Positions 16,288 through 25,098 of a stretch of DNA of 64,000 nucleotides are shown here, piece by piece (the first letter of the stretch is position 1; the number at the start of each line of letters is the position of its first letter). The notes under the pieces were generated by a model, which did not search any database, was not told where the DNA came from, and worked only from the letters and a program-made list of their open reading frames with translations. Source of the DNA: Actibacterium sp. MT2.3-13A (GTDB lineage Bacteria; Pseudomonadota; Alphaproteobacteria; Rhodobacterales; Rhodobacteraceae); NCBI RefSeq assembly GCF_018139985.1, contig NZ_JAGSOU010000016.1, positions 17,997 through 81,996 on the forward strand, in the 5' to 3' direction. Made by a program: the position numbers and the translations under genes.

Positions 16288-17220
16288 ATGCGCGCATCCC
16301 CTATCGCGGCCCTTGCCCTGCTCGGGCTGGCCTCCTGCGGCCTGCTCGCGCCGGTCGAGCCGGTCCCGATCCCGCCCGCGCGCCCCGCCGCGCTGGGCCC
16401 GGCCGAGCAGTCGGAGGAAAGCAAGGCCATCGCCCGCCATTTCGCCCGGGTGCAGGCCGACCTCGTGTCGCGCGGGCTGATGCGGCGCGACGGCGGCGGG
16501 CCGGACGTGCCCTTCTCGACGCGCAACCTGGCCGAAAATTTCGTGCAGATCGCGCTCTACGACGAATATGTCAGCCAGGGCGGCATGCTGATCGCGCGCT
16601 CCACCCCCAGCCGGCTGCGGCGCTGGGAACAGCCTATCCGCATGAGCCTGATCTTCGGCGACAGCATCCCGCAGGCCCAGCGCCGCAAGGATGCCGCCAG
16701 CATCGCCGCCTACGCGCGGCGCCTGTCGCGTCTGACCGGGCTGCCCATCACCATGAGCCGCCCCGAGGAGGCCAATTTCCACGTCCTGATGCTGCACGAG
16801 GACGAGCGCCGCGCCTTCGGCCCGCGGCTGCGCCAGCTCGAACCGGGAATCGACGCCACCGCGCTCAACGCCATCGTGAACATGCCGCGCTCGACCTTCT
16901 GCCTGGTCTTCGCCTTTTCGCGCGGCGCCTCCTCCAGCTATTCACGCGCGGTTGCGGTGATCCGCGGCGAACACCCCGACCTGATGCGCCAGTCCTGCAT
17001 CCATGAGGAGCTGGCCCAGGGTATGGGGCTGGCCAATGACAGCCCCGCCGCGCGCCCCTCGGTGTTCAACGACGACGAGGAATTCGCGCTGCTGACCAGC
17101 CACGACGAGTTGCTTCTGGAAATTCTCTACGATCCGCGCCTGAGGCCGGGCATGACCCCCGGCGAGGCCCGACCGATCGTGCAGACCATCGCCGCCGAAC
17201 TGACCGGCGGCGCCGGCTAA
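16288..17220 (+). CDS. DUF2927 lipoprotein
   Basis: A 310-residue predicted lipoprotein. The signal MRASPIAALALLGLASCGLL has lipobox LASC with Cys17. The mature part matches the DUF2927 family: MSLIFGDSIPQAQRRKDAAS, ITMSRPEEANFHVLMLHEDE, and near the C-terminus SCIHEELAQGMGLANDS. The HEELAQG stretch resembles a metalloprotease-type helix, but the second half of such a motif is not evident. It begins 26 bases after telA and should be in the same transcript, placing a periplasmic-facing lipoprotein in the cluster. Function unknown. Confidence 0.87.
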   Translation: MRASPIAALALLGLASCGLLAPVEPVPIPPARPAALGPAEQSEESKAIARHFARVQADLVSRGLMRRDGGGPDVPFSTRNLAENFVQIALYDEYVSQGGMLIARSTPSRLRRWEQPIRMSLIFGDSIPQAQRRKDAASIAAYARRLSRLTGLPITMSRPEEANFHVLMLHEDERRAFGPRLRQLEPGIDATALNAIVNMPRSTFCLVFAFSRGASSSYSRAVAVIRGEHPDLMRQSCIHEELAQGMGLANDSPAARPSVFNDDEEFALLTSHDELLLEILYDPRLRPGMTPGEARPIVQTIAAELTGGAG

Positions 17221-17262
17221 CCCCCGGGCGCCCAGGATCGGGCGGTCCGAGCCCGTCGGATG

Positions 17263-17559
17263 CTAGTTCGCCTCCTCGCCCTGCTCCGCGCCGTCCTCCG
17301 CCTCGCGGGCGGCGCGGATGTGCAGATCGAACATCAGGCTCCGGGCGCGCGCCCGGGTGATGCCGAGATCGCCCATCAGATGTTCGAGCGACGCCGGGCT
17401 TTCCAGAACGCCCGCCTCGCGCATGGTCTCAAGCAGAAAGAGATTCAGCTCGCGTTGGGGCAGCGCGCAAAAGGCCGGCTCCATCACCTTGCTGAAGATC
17501 GATTTAAGAATAGTCCGCACCTGTCCCTCGGACAGCCCGTCAACGGCATCCAGATTCAT
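17263..17559 (-). CDS. Small protein of unknown function
   Basis: A 98-residue cytoplasmic protein that is not recognised. It is helical and acidic at the C-terminus (REAEDGAEQGEEAN). The segment LMGDLGITRARARSLMFDLHIR has helix-turn-helix character but is too short for a firm claim. The start at 17559 is preferred because GGGGAA lies just upstream; an in-frame GTG at 17571 is the alternative. It interrupts the plus-strand cluster and is divergent from the SPFH gene, with about 140 bases between the two starts, so it could regulate that gene. Confidence 0.6.
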   Translation of the reverse strand: MNLDAVDGLSEGQVRTILKSIFSKVMEPAFCALPQRELNLFLLETMREAGVLESPASLEHLMGDLGITRARARSLMFDLHIRAAREAEDGAEQGEEAN

Positions 17560-17700
17560 GTGATTCCCCACAGTCCGTCATCCCCAATGCCGGAAAACTT
17601 ACACGCAACGCGCGAGCATGCAAAATGCTTGTCTGCGGCGTGGCGTCGCGAGGCTCGAACGGATATATTCGCCACAGGTTGACAGATTTGGGGGCTCCCG

Positions 17701-18807
17701 ATGGGCATTTTCGATTTCCTCTCAGGCGAATTCATCGATGTCATCCACTGGGTGGACGACACCCGCGACACCATGGTCTGGCGGTTCGAGCGCGAGGGCC
17801 ACGAGATCAAATACGGCGCCAAGCTGACGGTTCGCGAGGGCCAGGCGGCGATCTTCGTCCACGAGGGCCAGCTCGCCGATGTCTTCACCCCGGGCCTCTA
17901 CATGCTCGAGACCAACAACATGCCGGTGATGACGACGCTGCAGCACTGGCATCACGGCTTTAAATCGCCCTTCAAGTCCGAGATCTATTTCGTCAACACC
18001 ACGCGCTTCAACGACCTGAAATGGGGCACCAAGAACCCCATCATGCTGCGCGACCCCGAATTCGGCCCTACCCGCATCCGCGCCTTCGGCACCTACAGCG
18101 TGCGGGTGACCGACCCGGCCCGCTTCCTGACCGAGATCGTGGGCACCGACGGCGAATTCACGATGGACGAGATCAGCTTCCAGATCCGCAACATCATCGT
18201 GCAGGAATTCTCCCGCGTGATCGCCGGCGCGGGCATCCCGGTGCTGGACATGGCCGCCAATACCGACGACCTGGGCAAGCTGGTCGCGACCGAGGTGTCC
18301 AAGACGCTGCAGAATTACGGGCTGACCATGCCCGAATTCTACATCGAGAACATCTCGCTGCCGCCCGCGGTCGAGGCGGCGCTGGACAAGCGCACCTCGA
18401 TGGGGCTGGCGGGCGACCTGGGCAAGTTCACCCAGTATTCGGCGGCCGAGGCGATGACCGCGGCCGCCCAGAACCCCGCCGGCGGCGGCATGGCCGCGGG
18501 CCTGGGTGCCGGGATGGGCATGGCCATGGCCGGCCAGATGACGCAGCAGGGCCCCTGGGGGCCCGCGCCCGCCGCACCCGCCGCGCCGCCGCCCCCGCCG
18601 GTCGAACATGTCTGGCACATCGCCGAAAAAGGCGCGACGAAGGGTCCCTTCTCCAAGGCCGACATGGGCCGCATGGCCGGCGCGGGCGAGCTGACCCGCG
18701 AGACCTATGTCTGGACGCCTGGCCAGGACGGCTGGATGCGCGCCGAGGACGTGGCCGAGCTCGCCCAGCTCTTCACGATCCTGCCGCCGCCCCCGCCCGG
18801 GGCCTGA
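17701..18807 (+). CDS. SPFH-domain protein with C-terminal GYF_2 domain (YdjI-like)
   Basis: A 368-residue protein. Residues 1 to about 240 form an SPFH-like domain of the viral-core-protein/YdjI type: VIHWVDDTRDTMVWRFEREG, LTVREGQAAIFVHEGQLADV and EISFQIRNIIVQEFSRVIAG. A Gly/Ala/Met- and Pro-rich linker (about 255-300) leads to a GYF_2 domain, HVWHIAEKGATKGPFSKADM through YVWTPGQDGWMRAEDV. In Bacillus subtilis the YdjI SPFH protein works with the zinc-ribbon membrane protein YdjG to recruit PspA to stressed membranes. The next gene here encodes a zinc-ribbon membrane protein, so a comparable pair is likely; no PspA is in the window. Confidence 0.88.
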   Translation: MGIFDFLSGEFIDVIHWVDDTRDTMVWRFEREGHEIKYGAKLTVREGQAAIFVHEGQLADVFTPGLYMLETNNMPVMTTLQHWHHGFKSPFKSEIYFVNTTRFNDLKWGTKNPIMLRDPEFGPTRIRAFGTYSVRVTDPARFLTEIVGTDGEFTMDEISFQIRNIIVQEFSRVIAGAGIPVLDMAANTDDLGKLVATEVSKTLQNYGLTMPEFYIENISLPPAVEAALDKRTSMGLAGDLGKFTQYSAAEAMTAAAQNPAGGGMAAGLGAGMGMAMAGQMTQQGPWGPAPAAPAAPPPPPVEHVWHIAEKGATKGPFSKADMGRMAGAGELTRETYVWTPGQDGWMRAEDVAELAQLFTILPPPPPGA

Positions 18808-18814
18808 CCGCCCC

Positions 18815-18836
18815 CTTCTTCTTGGTCCAAATACTC
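18815..18836 (-). repeat. Dispersed 22-bp repeat unit, single copy
   Basis: One arm of the dispersed family, with one change (TCCAAAT in place of TTCAAAT), starting 8 bases after the SPFH stop codon. It is followed directly by CCGCCGGAGG, whose GGAGG serves as the ribosome site of the next gene. Confidence 0.75.
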
Positions 18837-18856
18837 CCGCCGGAGGCATGAAACTC

Positions 18857-19966
18857 ATGGCCGAGACCCAGCCGCCCGCACCGACTGCCGAGCACCGTTT
18901 CCCCTGCGCGCAATGCGGCGCCGACCTGCGGTTCGAGCCCGCCGCCGGGCAGCTCGTCTGCGACCATTGCGGCCACAAGGAGCCGGTCGAGACCGCCCGC
19001 GCGCCCGGCGCCATCCGCGAGCTCGATTTCCGCGCCGCGCTGATGGCCCAGCTCCCCGAGGCGGAGATCGAGGAGACCCGGGTGCTGAAATGCCCCAATT
19101 GCGGAGCGCAGGTCGAGATCGACACCGACACCCACGCCACCGAATGCCCGTTCTGCGCCACGCCGGTGGTCACCGACACCGGCACGCACCGCCATATCAA
19201 GCCCAAGGGCCTGCTGCCCTTCGCGCTGGACGAACGCGCCGCGCGCGCGGCGATGACGCAATGGCTGGGCCGGCTGTGGTTCGCGCCCAACGGGTTGCAG
19301 GACTACGCCCGCAAGGGCCGCCGGATGCAGGGCATCTACGTCCCCTACTGGACCTTCGACGCCGATACCGAGACCGACTACCGCGGCGAGCGCGGCACCG
19401 TCTATTACGTCACCCGCACCGTCACCCGCAACGGCAAGACCCAGACCGTCCAGGAACCCCGCATCCGCTGGCGCCCGGCCTCGGGCCATGTGGCGCGGTT
19501 CTTCGACGACGTGCTGGTGCTGGCCTCGCGCGCGCTGCCCAAGCGCTACACCGACGCGCTGGAGCCCTGGGACCTCGCCGCGCTGGAACCCTACCGCCCC
19601 GAATTCCTCGCCGGGTTCCGCGCCGAGGGCTACATGGTGGAGTTGGAGGAGGGCTATACCCAGGCGCGCGCGCACATGGACCGGGTGATCGAACGCGACG
19701 TGAAATTCGACATCGGTGGCGACCGCCAGCGCATCCATCACCTCGACACGCGGATCTCGGACGTGACCTTCAAGCATATCCTGCTGCCGGTGTGGCTGGC
19801 CGCCTACAAATACCGCGGCAAGACCTACCGTTTCGTGGTCAACGGCCGCACCGGGCGGGTGCAGGGCGAACGGCCCTGGTCGGCCTGGAAGATCGCGCTC
19901 GCGGTGGTCCTGGGCGCCATCGTGGCGGCGGGCGTCGGCTATCTGGTCGCGCAGAACCAGCAGTGA
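18857..19966 (+). CDS. Double zinc-ribbon protein with C-terminal membrane anchor
   Basis: A 369-residue protein often annotated loosely as a primosomal protein N'-like or TFIIB-type zinc-ribbon protein. Two zinc ribbons are visible: Cys17/20 with Cys35/38, and Cys79/82 with Cys97/100. A beta-rich central region (YVPYWTFDADTETDYRGERG, VLVLASRALPKRYTDAL) follows, and one membrane helix ends the protein (WKIALAVVLGAIVAAGVGYL). It resembles YdjG, the membrane partner of YdjI in Bacillus. The ATG at 18857 is preferred over 18848 because GGAGG at 18842-18846 is too close to the first ATG. It is 49 bases after the SPFH gene and probably co-transcribed. Confidence 0.85.
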   Translation: MAETQPPAPTAEHRFPCAQCGADLRFEPAAGQLVCDHCGHKEPVETARAPGAIRELDFRAALMAQLPEAEIEETRVLKCPNCGAQVEIDTDTHATECPFCATPVVTDTGTHRHIKPKGLLPFALDERAARAAMTQWLGRLWFAPNGLQDYARKGRRMQGIYVPYWTFDADTETDYRGERGTVYYVTRTVTRNGKTQTVQEPRIRWRPASGHVARFFDDVLVLASRALPKRYTDALEPWDLAALEPYRPEFLAGFRAEGYMVELEEGYTQARAHMDRVIERDVKFDIGGDRQRIHHLDTRISDVTFKHILLPVWLAAYKYRGKTYRFVVNGRTGRVQGERPWSAWKIALAVVLGAIVAAGVGYLVAQNQQ

Positions 19967-19987
19967 CGCCGCGCCGCGCGGGGCGCC

Positions 19988-20404
19988 TCAGCCCCTTCCC
20001 ACGGGGATGCGCGCGCCGCCCGCTGTCGCGGGGCCCCGCTTGCCGACCGTGATCACCAGCACGCCGTCCCGCAGATCGGCCCGGATGGCCTCCGGATCGG
20101 CCTCCGGCGGCAGCCGGAAACTGCGCGCGAAGGCGCCGTATTGCAGCTCGCTGAAATACCAGCTGTCGCCCTCCTCCTCGCGTTCGACGCGCTTCTCGCC
20201 CTTCACGGTGACCACCCCGTCATGGAGCGAGACCTCGATATCGTCCTCGGCCACGCCCGGCAGCTCGATCCGGATCACATAGCCCGCCTCGTTCACCTTC
20301 GCCTCCGAGGGCGGGGCGAAGAAATCGGCCAGCCGCCCGGCGGCACTGCGCAGCGGTTCGTAGAAGGACGGCCAGAAGCCGCCGGTGTGGGATTTCTCGA
20401 CCAT
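19988..20404 (-). CDS. Small heat-shock protein, Hsp20/alpha-crystallin family
   Basis: A 138-residue holdase chaperone that binds unfolding proteins in the cytoplasm. The alpha-crystallin domain spans about residues 35-125: [31 protein letters not shown], and [33 protein letters not shown], with the I-x-I/V-like tail ARIPVG. The start at 20404 is supported by AGGAGGT. An FNR/FixK-type box lies about 60 bases upstream, between this gene and dtd, which suggests induction at low oxygen. Its stop is 22 bases from the convergent zinc-ribbon gene. Confidence 0.93.
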   Translation of the reverse strand: MVEKSHTGGFWPSFYEPLRSAAGRLADFFAPPSEAKVNEAGYVIRIELPGVAEDDIEVSLHDGVVTVKGEKRVEREEEGDSWYFSELQYGAFARSFRLPPEADPEAIRADLRDGVLVITVGKRGPATAGGARIPVGRG

Positions 20405-20459
20405 GTCAGACCTCCTGTTGCCTTCGCGGGCAGCCTGAGGTGCGGGCCGGCGCCCGTCC

Positions 20460-20473
20460 TTGACGCAGGTCAA
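20460..20473. promoter_or_regulatory. FNR/FixK-type box TTGAC-N4-GTCAA
   Basis: TTGACGCAGGTCAA is a perfect palindrome and fits the alphaproteobacterial consensus TTGA-N6-TCAA. It lies in the gap between hsp20 (start 20404) and dtd (start 20540), about 62 bases from the former and 73 from the latter. Hsp20 is the more likely target. Confidence 0.6.
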
Positions 20474-20539
20474 GGCGCCGATTGCCCCGCCGCCGCGCGG
20501 GCGCTAGGACTTGGCCGGGCCACGAGGAAAGGATCGGGG

Positions 20540-20977
20540 ATGAGAGCAGTGCTGCAACGGGTGAGCGAGGCCGCCGTGCGGGTGGAGGGCGAGGTGATCG
20601 GCCAGACTGGCCCGGGCCTGCTGATCCTCGTCTGCGCCATGCAGGACGACACCGAGGCCGAGGCCGACCAGCTGGCCGCCAAGATCGCCAAGCTGCGGAT
20701 CTTTCCCGACGCGGCGGGCAAGATGAACCTCTCGATCCGAGATATCGGCGGCGCGGCGCTGGTGGTCAGCCAGTTCACGCTGGCCGCCGACACCTCGCGC
20801 GGCAACCGGCCCGGTTTTTCCACCGCCGCGCCCCCGGCCGAGGGCGAGCGGCTGTATGACTGTTTCGCCGAGAGGATGCGCGCTCAGGGGATCGCGACCG
20901 AGACCGGCCGATTCGGCGCCGACATGAAGGTCTCGCTGGTCAATGACGGGCCGGTGACGATCTGGATGGAGGTCTGA
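20540..20977 (+). CDS. dtd: D-aminoacyl-tRNA deacylase
   Basis: A 145-residue proofreading enzyme that frees tRNAs charged with D-amino acids or wrongly with glycine. The family's catalytic and chirality-checking motifs are visible: [20 protein letters not shown] (about 75-94) and the C-terminal [11 protein letters not shown], a Gly-cisPro-containing stretch. The N-terminus [20 protein letters not shown] is typical. The start follows GGAAAGGATCGGGG. It stands between hsp20 and an aminotransferase gene, both probably separate units. Confidence 0.96.
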   Translation: MRAVLQRVSEAAVRVEGEVIGQTGPGLLILVCAMQDDTEAEADQLAAKIAKLRIFPDAAGKMNLSIRDIGGAALVVSQFTLAADTSRGNRPGFSTAAPPAEGERLYDCFAERMRAQGIATETGRFGADMKVSLVNDGPVTIWMEV

Positions 20978-21050
20978 GAGCCGCCCCTCGGGCCCAGTTC
21001 CCAGCGCTGCGCGTTTCTGTTACGCGGGGGCAAGATTCAGGGAGGTCCAC

Positions 21051-22214
21051 ATGCTGAAATTCGCCCCATCCATCCACCGGCTCGGTACCGAATCCGCCTT
21101 CGAGGTTCTGGCCCGCGCCAACAAGCTGTCCGCCCAGGGCCGCGACATCATCAATCTCGGCATCGGCCAGCCCGATTTCCGCACGCCCGAGCACATCGTC
21201 GAGGCCGGCATCCAGGCGCTGCGCGACGGCGCGCATGGCTACACGCCCGCCAACGGCCTGCCCGCGCTGCGCGAGGCGGTGGCCGCCGACCTGGAGGCCC
21301 GGCACGGCGCGCCGGTCAACCCCGACAACGTGGTGGTGGTGCCCGGCGGCAAGCCCACGATGTTCTTTGCCGTGCTGATGTTCGGCGAGCCCGGCGCCGA
21401 GATCATGTATCCCAACCCCGGCTTCCCGATCTACGAATCGGTGATCCGCTATTCCGGCGCGACGCCGGTGCCGATCGCCCTGTCCGAGGAAAGCGGCTTC
21501 GCCTTCGACGCCGAGGCGGTGCTGGCGCAGATCACCCCAAATACCCGGCTGATCATCCTCAACAGCCCCGCCAACCCCACCGGCGGCGTGACGCCCAAGG
21601 CGGAGATCGACAAGCTGGTGAAGGGGCTTGAGGCACACCCGGACGTGGCGATCCTGTCCGACGAGATCTATTCGCGGATGCTCTACGGCGGGCGCAGCCA
21701 TGTCAGCCTGCTGCAATATCCCGAGATCCGCGACCGGCTGATCGTGCTCGACGGCTGGTCCAAGACCTATGCCATGACCGGCTGGCGGCTGGGCTACGCG
21801 GTCTGGCCCGACGCGATGGTCGATCACGCCATCCGGCTGTGCATCAACGACCATTCCTGCGTCAACGCCGCCACCCAATATGCAGGCATCGCCGCGCTGA
21901 CCGGGCCGCAGGACGCGGTGGAGGCGATGGTGGCCGAGTTCGACCAGCGCCGCGCCTTTATCGTTCAGGCATTGAACGACCTGCCCGGCGTGCGCTGCGC
22001 CGATCCGGCCGGCGCCTTCTACGCCTTTCCCAACATCTCGGAAACCGGGCTGGGCGCGCGCGAGGCGCAGGACCGTTTCCTGAACGAGGCGGGCGTGGCG
22101 ACCATCGCCGGCACCTCCTTCGGCGCCTGGGGCGAGGGGTATCTGCGGTTTTCCTATGCCAACAGCCTGGAAAACATCGAAAAGGCGATCGAGCGCATCC
22201 GCGCCTGCCTGTAA
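21051..22214 (+). CDS. Pyridoxal-phosphate aminotransferase, class I/II (aspartate-type)
   Basis: A 387-residue fold-type I aminotransferase. The N-terminal INLGIGQPDFRTPEHI, the NSPANPTGGV asparagine region (about 168-178), the tyrosine/aspartate site DEIYSRMLYGG, and the PLP lysine in DGWSKTYAMTGWRLGY (about 237) are all present. A conserved arginine lies in EGYLRFSYANSLENIEKA. The closest annotation is aspartate or broad-specificity aminotransferase; the amino-acid preference cannot be read from the sequence. A stable hairpin follows the stop codon. Confidence 0.9.
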   Translation: MLKFAPSIHRLGTESAFEVLARANKLSAQGRDIINLGIGQPDFRTPEHIVEAGIQALRDGAHGYTPANGLPALREAVAADLEARHGAPVNPDNVVVVPGGKPTMFFAVLMFGEPGAEIMYPNPGFPIYESVIRYSGATPVPIALSEESGFAFDAEAVLAQITPNTRLIILNSPANPTGGVTPKAEIDKLVKGLEAHPDVAILSDEIYSRMLYGGRSHVSLLQYPEIRDRLIVLDGWSKTYAMTGWRLGYAVWPDAMVDHAIRLCINDHSCVNAATQYAGIAALTGPQDAVEAMVAEFDQRRAFIVQALNDLPGVRCADPAGAFYAFPNISETGLGAREAQDRFLNEAGVATIAGTSFGAWGEGYLRFSYANSLENIEKAIERIRACL

Positions 22215-22253
22215 CACCCAGGCGCCAACAATAGTTTAACGGAAAGCATTTCG

Positions 22254-22286
22254 GCACCTCCCGCGGGATCGTCCCGTGGGAGGTGC
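22254..22286 (+). terminator. Strong 15-bp hairpin without U-run after the aminotransferase gene
   Basis: GCACCTCCCGCGGGA (22254-22268) pairs with TCCCGTGGGAGGTGC (22272-22286), with one G-T pair and a 3-base loop. No T-run follows, so termination is likely to be weak or need a factor; it may instead insulate the aceE promoter. Confidence 0.5.
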
Positions 22287-22355
22287 TGCATTTCGCGACC
22301 CCGCCGGCAGGTATTTCCCACCGATCATGGCAGCCATGTCATTTGCGCCCTAGCA

Positions 22356-22379
22356 TTATAGTTCAGCATTAAACTATAA
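22356..22379. promoter_or_regulatory. Inverted repeat TTATAGTT-N8-AACTATAA before aceE
   Basis: Perfect 8-base arms centred 47 bases upstream of the aceE start, overlapping where its promoter should be. The reverse complement reads TAGTTTAATGCTGAAC, which closely matches the palindrome before the malic enzyme gene (TAGTTTAACACTAAAC). A lone half-site, TAGTTTAAC, lies at 22232-22240. A shared regulator is likely; which one is unknown. Confidence 0.6.
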
Positions 22380-22414
22380 GCCCGGCAACCGATGCACCCG
22401 AGGAGGAGGTGAGG

Positions 22415-25072
22415 ATGCCGGAATTGCCGGAAGATATCGACCCGATCGAATCCCAGGAATGGCAGGATGCCATCGCCGATGTGATCGAACGCGACGGCCC
22501 CAACCGCGCGCATTTCCTGCTCGACAAGGCCGTGCAGCAGGCCCGCGCCGCCGGCGCCACCCTGCCCTTCTCGGCGACCACGCCCTACCAGAACACCATC
22601 CCCGTCGACGACCAGCTCGACATGCCCGGCGACATGGAGATGGAATGGCGCATCCGCACCATCAACCGCTGGAACGCCATGGCGACCGTGGTGCGGCGCA
22701 ACAAGGAAAGCAGCGAATACGGCGGGCATATCGCCTCCTTCGCCTCATCGGCCTGCATGTATGACGTCGGGCTCAACCATTTCTGGCGCGCCAAATCGGC
22801 GATCCACGGCGGCGACCTGGTGTTCTTCCAGGGCCATGTGGTGCCCGGCATCTACGCCCGCAGCTTCATGGAGGGCCGGATCAGCGAGGCGCAGCTGGAA
22901 AACTTCCGCTCCGAGGTGGCGGGCGACGGCCTGTCCTCGTATCCGCACCCCTGGCTGATGCCCGATTACTGGCAGTTTCCGACCGTCTCCATGGGCCTCG
23001 GTCCGCTGATGGCGATCTACCAGGCGCGGTTCATGAAATACATGCACAACCGCGGCCATATCGACATGGCCGACCGCAAGGTCTGGTGCTTCCTCGGCGA
23101 CGGCGAGATGGACGAGCCGGAATCGCTCGGCGCCATCGGCCTGGCGGCGCGCGAGGGGCTCGACAACCTGATCTTCGTCATCAACTGCAACCTTCAGCGC
23201 CTCGACGGGCCGGTGCGCGGCAACGGCAAGATCGTGCAGGAGCTGGAGGGCACCTTCCGCGGCTCGGGCTGGAACGTGATCAAGCTGCTGTGGGGCAAGG
23301 GCTGGGACGAACTGCTGGAAAAAGACAGCAGCGGCCGGCTGCGCCAACTGATGGACGAGACGGTGGACGGCGACTACCAGACCTTCAAGTCGAAGGACGG
23401 CGCCTATATCCGCAAGCATTTCTTCGGAAAATACCCCGAAACCGCCGCACTGGTCGAGGACTGGAGCGATGAGCAGATCTGGGCCCTGCGGCGCGGCGGG
23501 CACGACCCGCAGAAGGTCTACACCGCCTTCAAGCGCGCCACCGAGACCGAAGGCCAGCCCACCTGCATCCTGGTGAAAACCGTCAAGGGCTACGGCATGG
23601 GCACCGCCGGCGAGGGCCAGAACACCACCCACCAGCAGAAGAAGATGGCCGAGGACCAGCTGCGCGCCTTCCGCGACCGCTTCCAGATCCCCGTGTCGGA
23701 CGAGGACCTGCCCAAGGCCCCCTTCGTGGCGCTGAACAACGCGCAGAAATCCTACCTGCTGGAGCGCCGCAAGGAGCTGGGCGGCGAGTTCCCCAAGCGC
23801 CACTGGCGCGATGCGCCGAAGCTGGAAATCCCGCCGCTGGAGCGGTTCGAGGCGCAGCTCAAGGGCACGGGGGAGCGTGAGATCTCAACCACCATGGCCT
23901 TCGTCCGCATCCTGACCACGCTGTTGCGCGACAAGCAGATCGGCAAGCAGGTGGTCCCGATCGTGCCGGACGAAAGCCGCACCTTCGGCATGGAGGGGCT
24001 GTTCCGCTCGGTCGGGATCTACAACCCGCTGGGGCAGAACTACACCCCGGAGGATGCCGACCAGATGATGTATTACAGGGAGGCCAAATCCGGCCAGGTC
24101 CTTCAGGAAGGCATCAACGAGGCCGGCGCCATGGCCGACTGGATCGCCGCCGCCACGTCCTATTCGACCCACGGCGTGCCGATGATCCCCTTCTTCATCT
24201 ACTACTCGATGTTCGGCTTCCAGCGGATCGGCGATCTGGCCTGGGCCGCCGGCGACAGCCGCGCGCGCGGCTTCATGCTGGGCGGCACCGCCGGGCGCAC
24301 CACGCTGAACGGCGAGGGGCTGCAGCACGAGGACGGGCACAGCCATATCCTGGCCGGCACCATCCCGAACTGCATCAGCTACGACCCGACTTTCAGCTAC
24401 GAGGTGGCGGTGATCGTGCATCACGGGCTGCAGCGGATGTATGTCGATCAGGAGGACGTGTTCTTCTACCTCACCCTGATGAACGAGAACTACGCTCACC
24501 CCGACATGCCCATGGGCGCCGAGGAGGGCATCATCCGCGGCATGTACCGGCTGCAAAAGACGGCGCGGCCGGGCAAGAAGCACGTCAACCTGATCGGCTC
24601 GGGCACCATCCTGGTGCAGGCGATCAAGGCCGCCGAGATGCTGAAGGCCGATTTCGGCGTGACCGCGGACATCTGGTCGGCGACCTCGTTCAACGAACTG
24701 GCCCGCGACTGCCAGGACGCGCAGCGCTGGAACCGGCTGAACCCGCTGGCCGAGCAGCGCACGCCGTATGTGGCCGCGCTGCTGGAGGGCGCCAAGGGGC
24801 CGTTCATCGCCGCCACCGACTACATGAAGAACTACGCCGAGCAGATCCGCCCCTGCGTGCCGGGCCGCTACACGGTGCTGGGCACCGACGGGTTCGGGCG
24901 CTCGGACAGCCGGGTGAACCTGCGCCGCTTCTTCGAGGTGGACGCGAACCACATCGCGGCGGCCGCGATGGTCGATCTCCACCGCGAGGGGGTGATCGAC
25001 GAGGCCACGCTGAAGCAGGCGCTCGGAAAATACGAAATCGACGGCGGCAAGCCGAACCCGCGGCTGGTCTAA
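22415..25072 (+). CDS. aceE: Pyruvate dehydrogenase E1 component, homodimeric type
   Basis: An 885-residue thiamine-diphosphate enzyme that decarboxylates pyruvate and passes the acetyl group to the lipoyl domain of E2. The ThDP motif is GDGEMDEPESLGAIGLAARE with NLIFVINCNLQRLDGPVRGN (about 227-270). ESSEYGGHIASFASSACMYD and the C-terminal GFGRSDSR are family hallmarks. The length matches E. coli AceE (about 887). The start follows AGGAGGAGGT. It is the first gene of aceE-aceF-lpd. The homodimeric E1 contrasts with the PdhA/PdhB heterotetramer of many alphaproteobacteria. Confidence 0.97.
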   Translation: MPELPEDIDPIESQEWQDAIADVIERDGPNRAHFLLDKAVQQARAAGATLPFSATTPYQNTIPVDDQLDMPGDMEMEWRIRTINRWNAMATVVRRNKESSEYGGHIASFASSACMYDVGLNHFWRAKSAIHGGDLVFFQGHVVPGIYARSFMEGRISEAQLENFRSEVAGDGLSSYPHPWLMPDYWQFPTVSMGLGPLMAIYQARFMKYMHNRGHIDMADRKVWCFLGDGEMDEPESLGAIGLAAREGLDNLIFVINCNLQRLDGPVRGNGKIVQELEGTFRGSGWNVIKLLWGKGWDELLEKDSSGRLRQLMDETVDGDYQTFKSKDGAYIRKHFFGKYPETAALVEDWSDEQIWALRRGGHDPQKVYTAFKRATETEGQPTCILVKTVKGYGMGTAGEGQNTTHQQKKMAEDQLRAFRDRFQIPVSDEDLPKAPFVALNNAQKSYLLERRKELGGEFPKRHWRDAPKLEIPPLERFEAQLKGTGEREISTTMAFVRILTTLLRDKQIGKQVVPIVPDESRTFGMEGLFRSVGIYNPLGQNYTPEDADQMMYYREAKSGQVLQEGINEAGAMADWIAAATSYSTHGVPMIPFFIYYSMFGFQRIGDLAWAAGDSRARGFMLGGTAGRTTLNGEGLQHEDGHSHILAGTIPNCISYDPTFSYEVAVIVHHGLQRMYVDQEDVFFYLTLMNENYAHPDMPMGAEEGIIRGMYRLQKTARPGKKHVNLIGSGTILVQAIKAAEMLKADFGVTADIWSATSFNELARDCQDAQRWNRLNPLAEQRTPYVAALLEGAKGPFIAATDYMKNYAEQIRPCVPGRYTVLGTDGFGRSDSRVNLRRFFEVDANHIAAAAMVDLHREGVIDEATLKQALGKYEIDGGKPNPRLV

Positions 25073-25098
25073 GCGGCGCAGGAGAGGAGACAGTTTCC

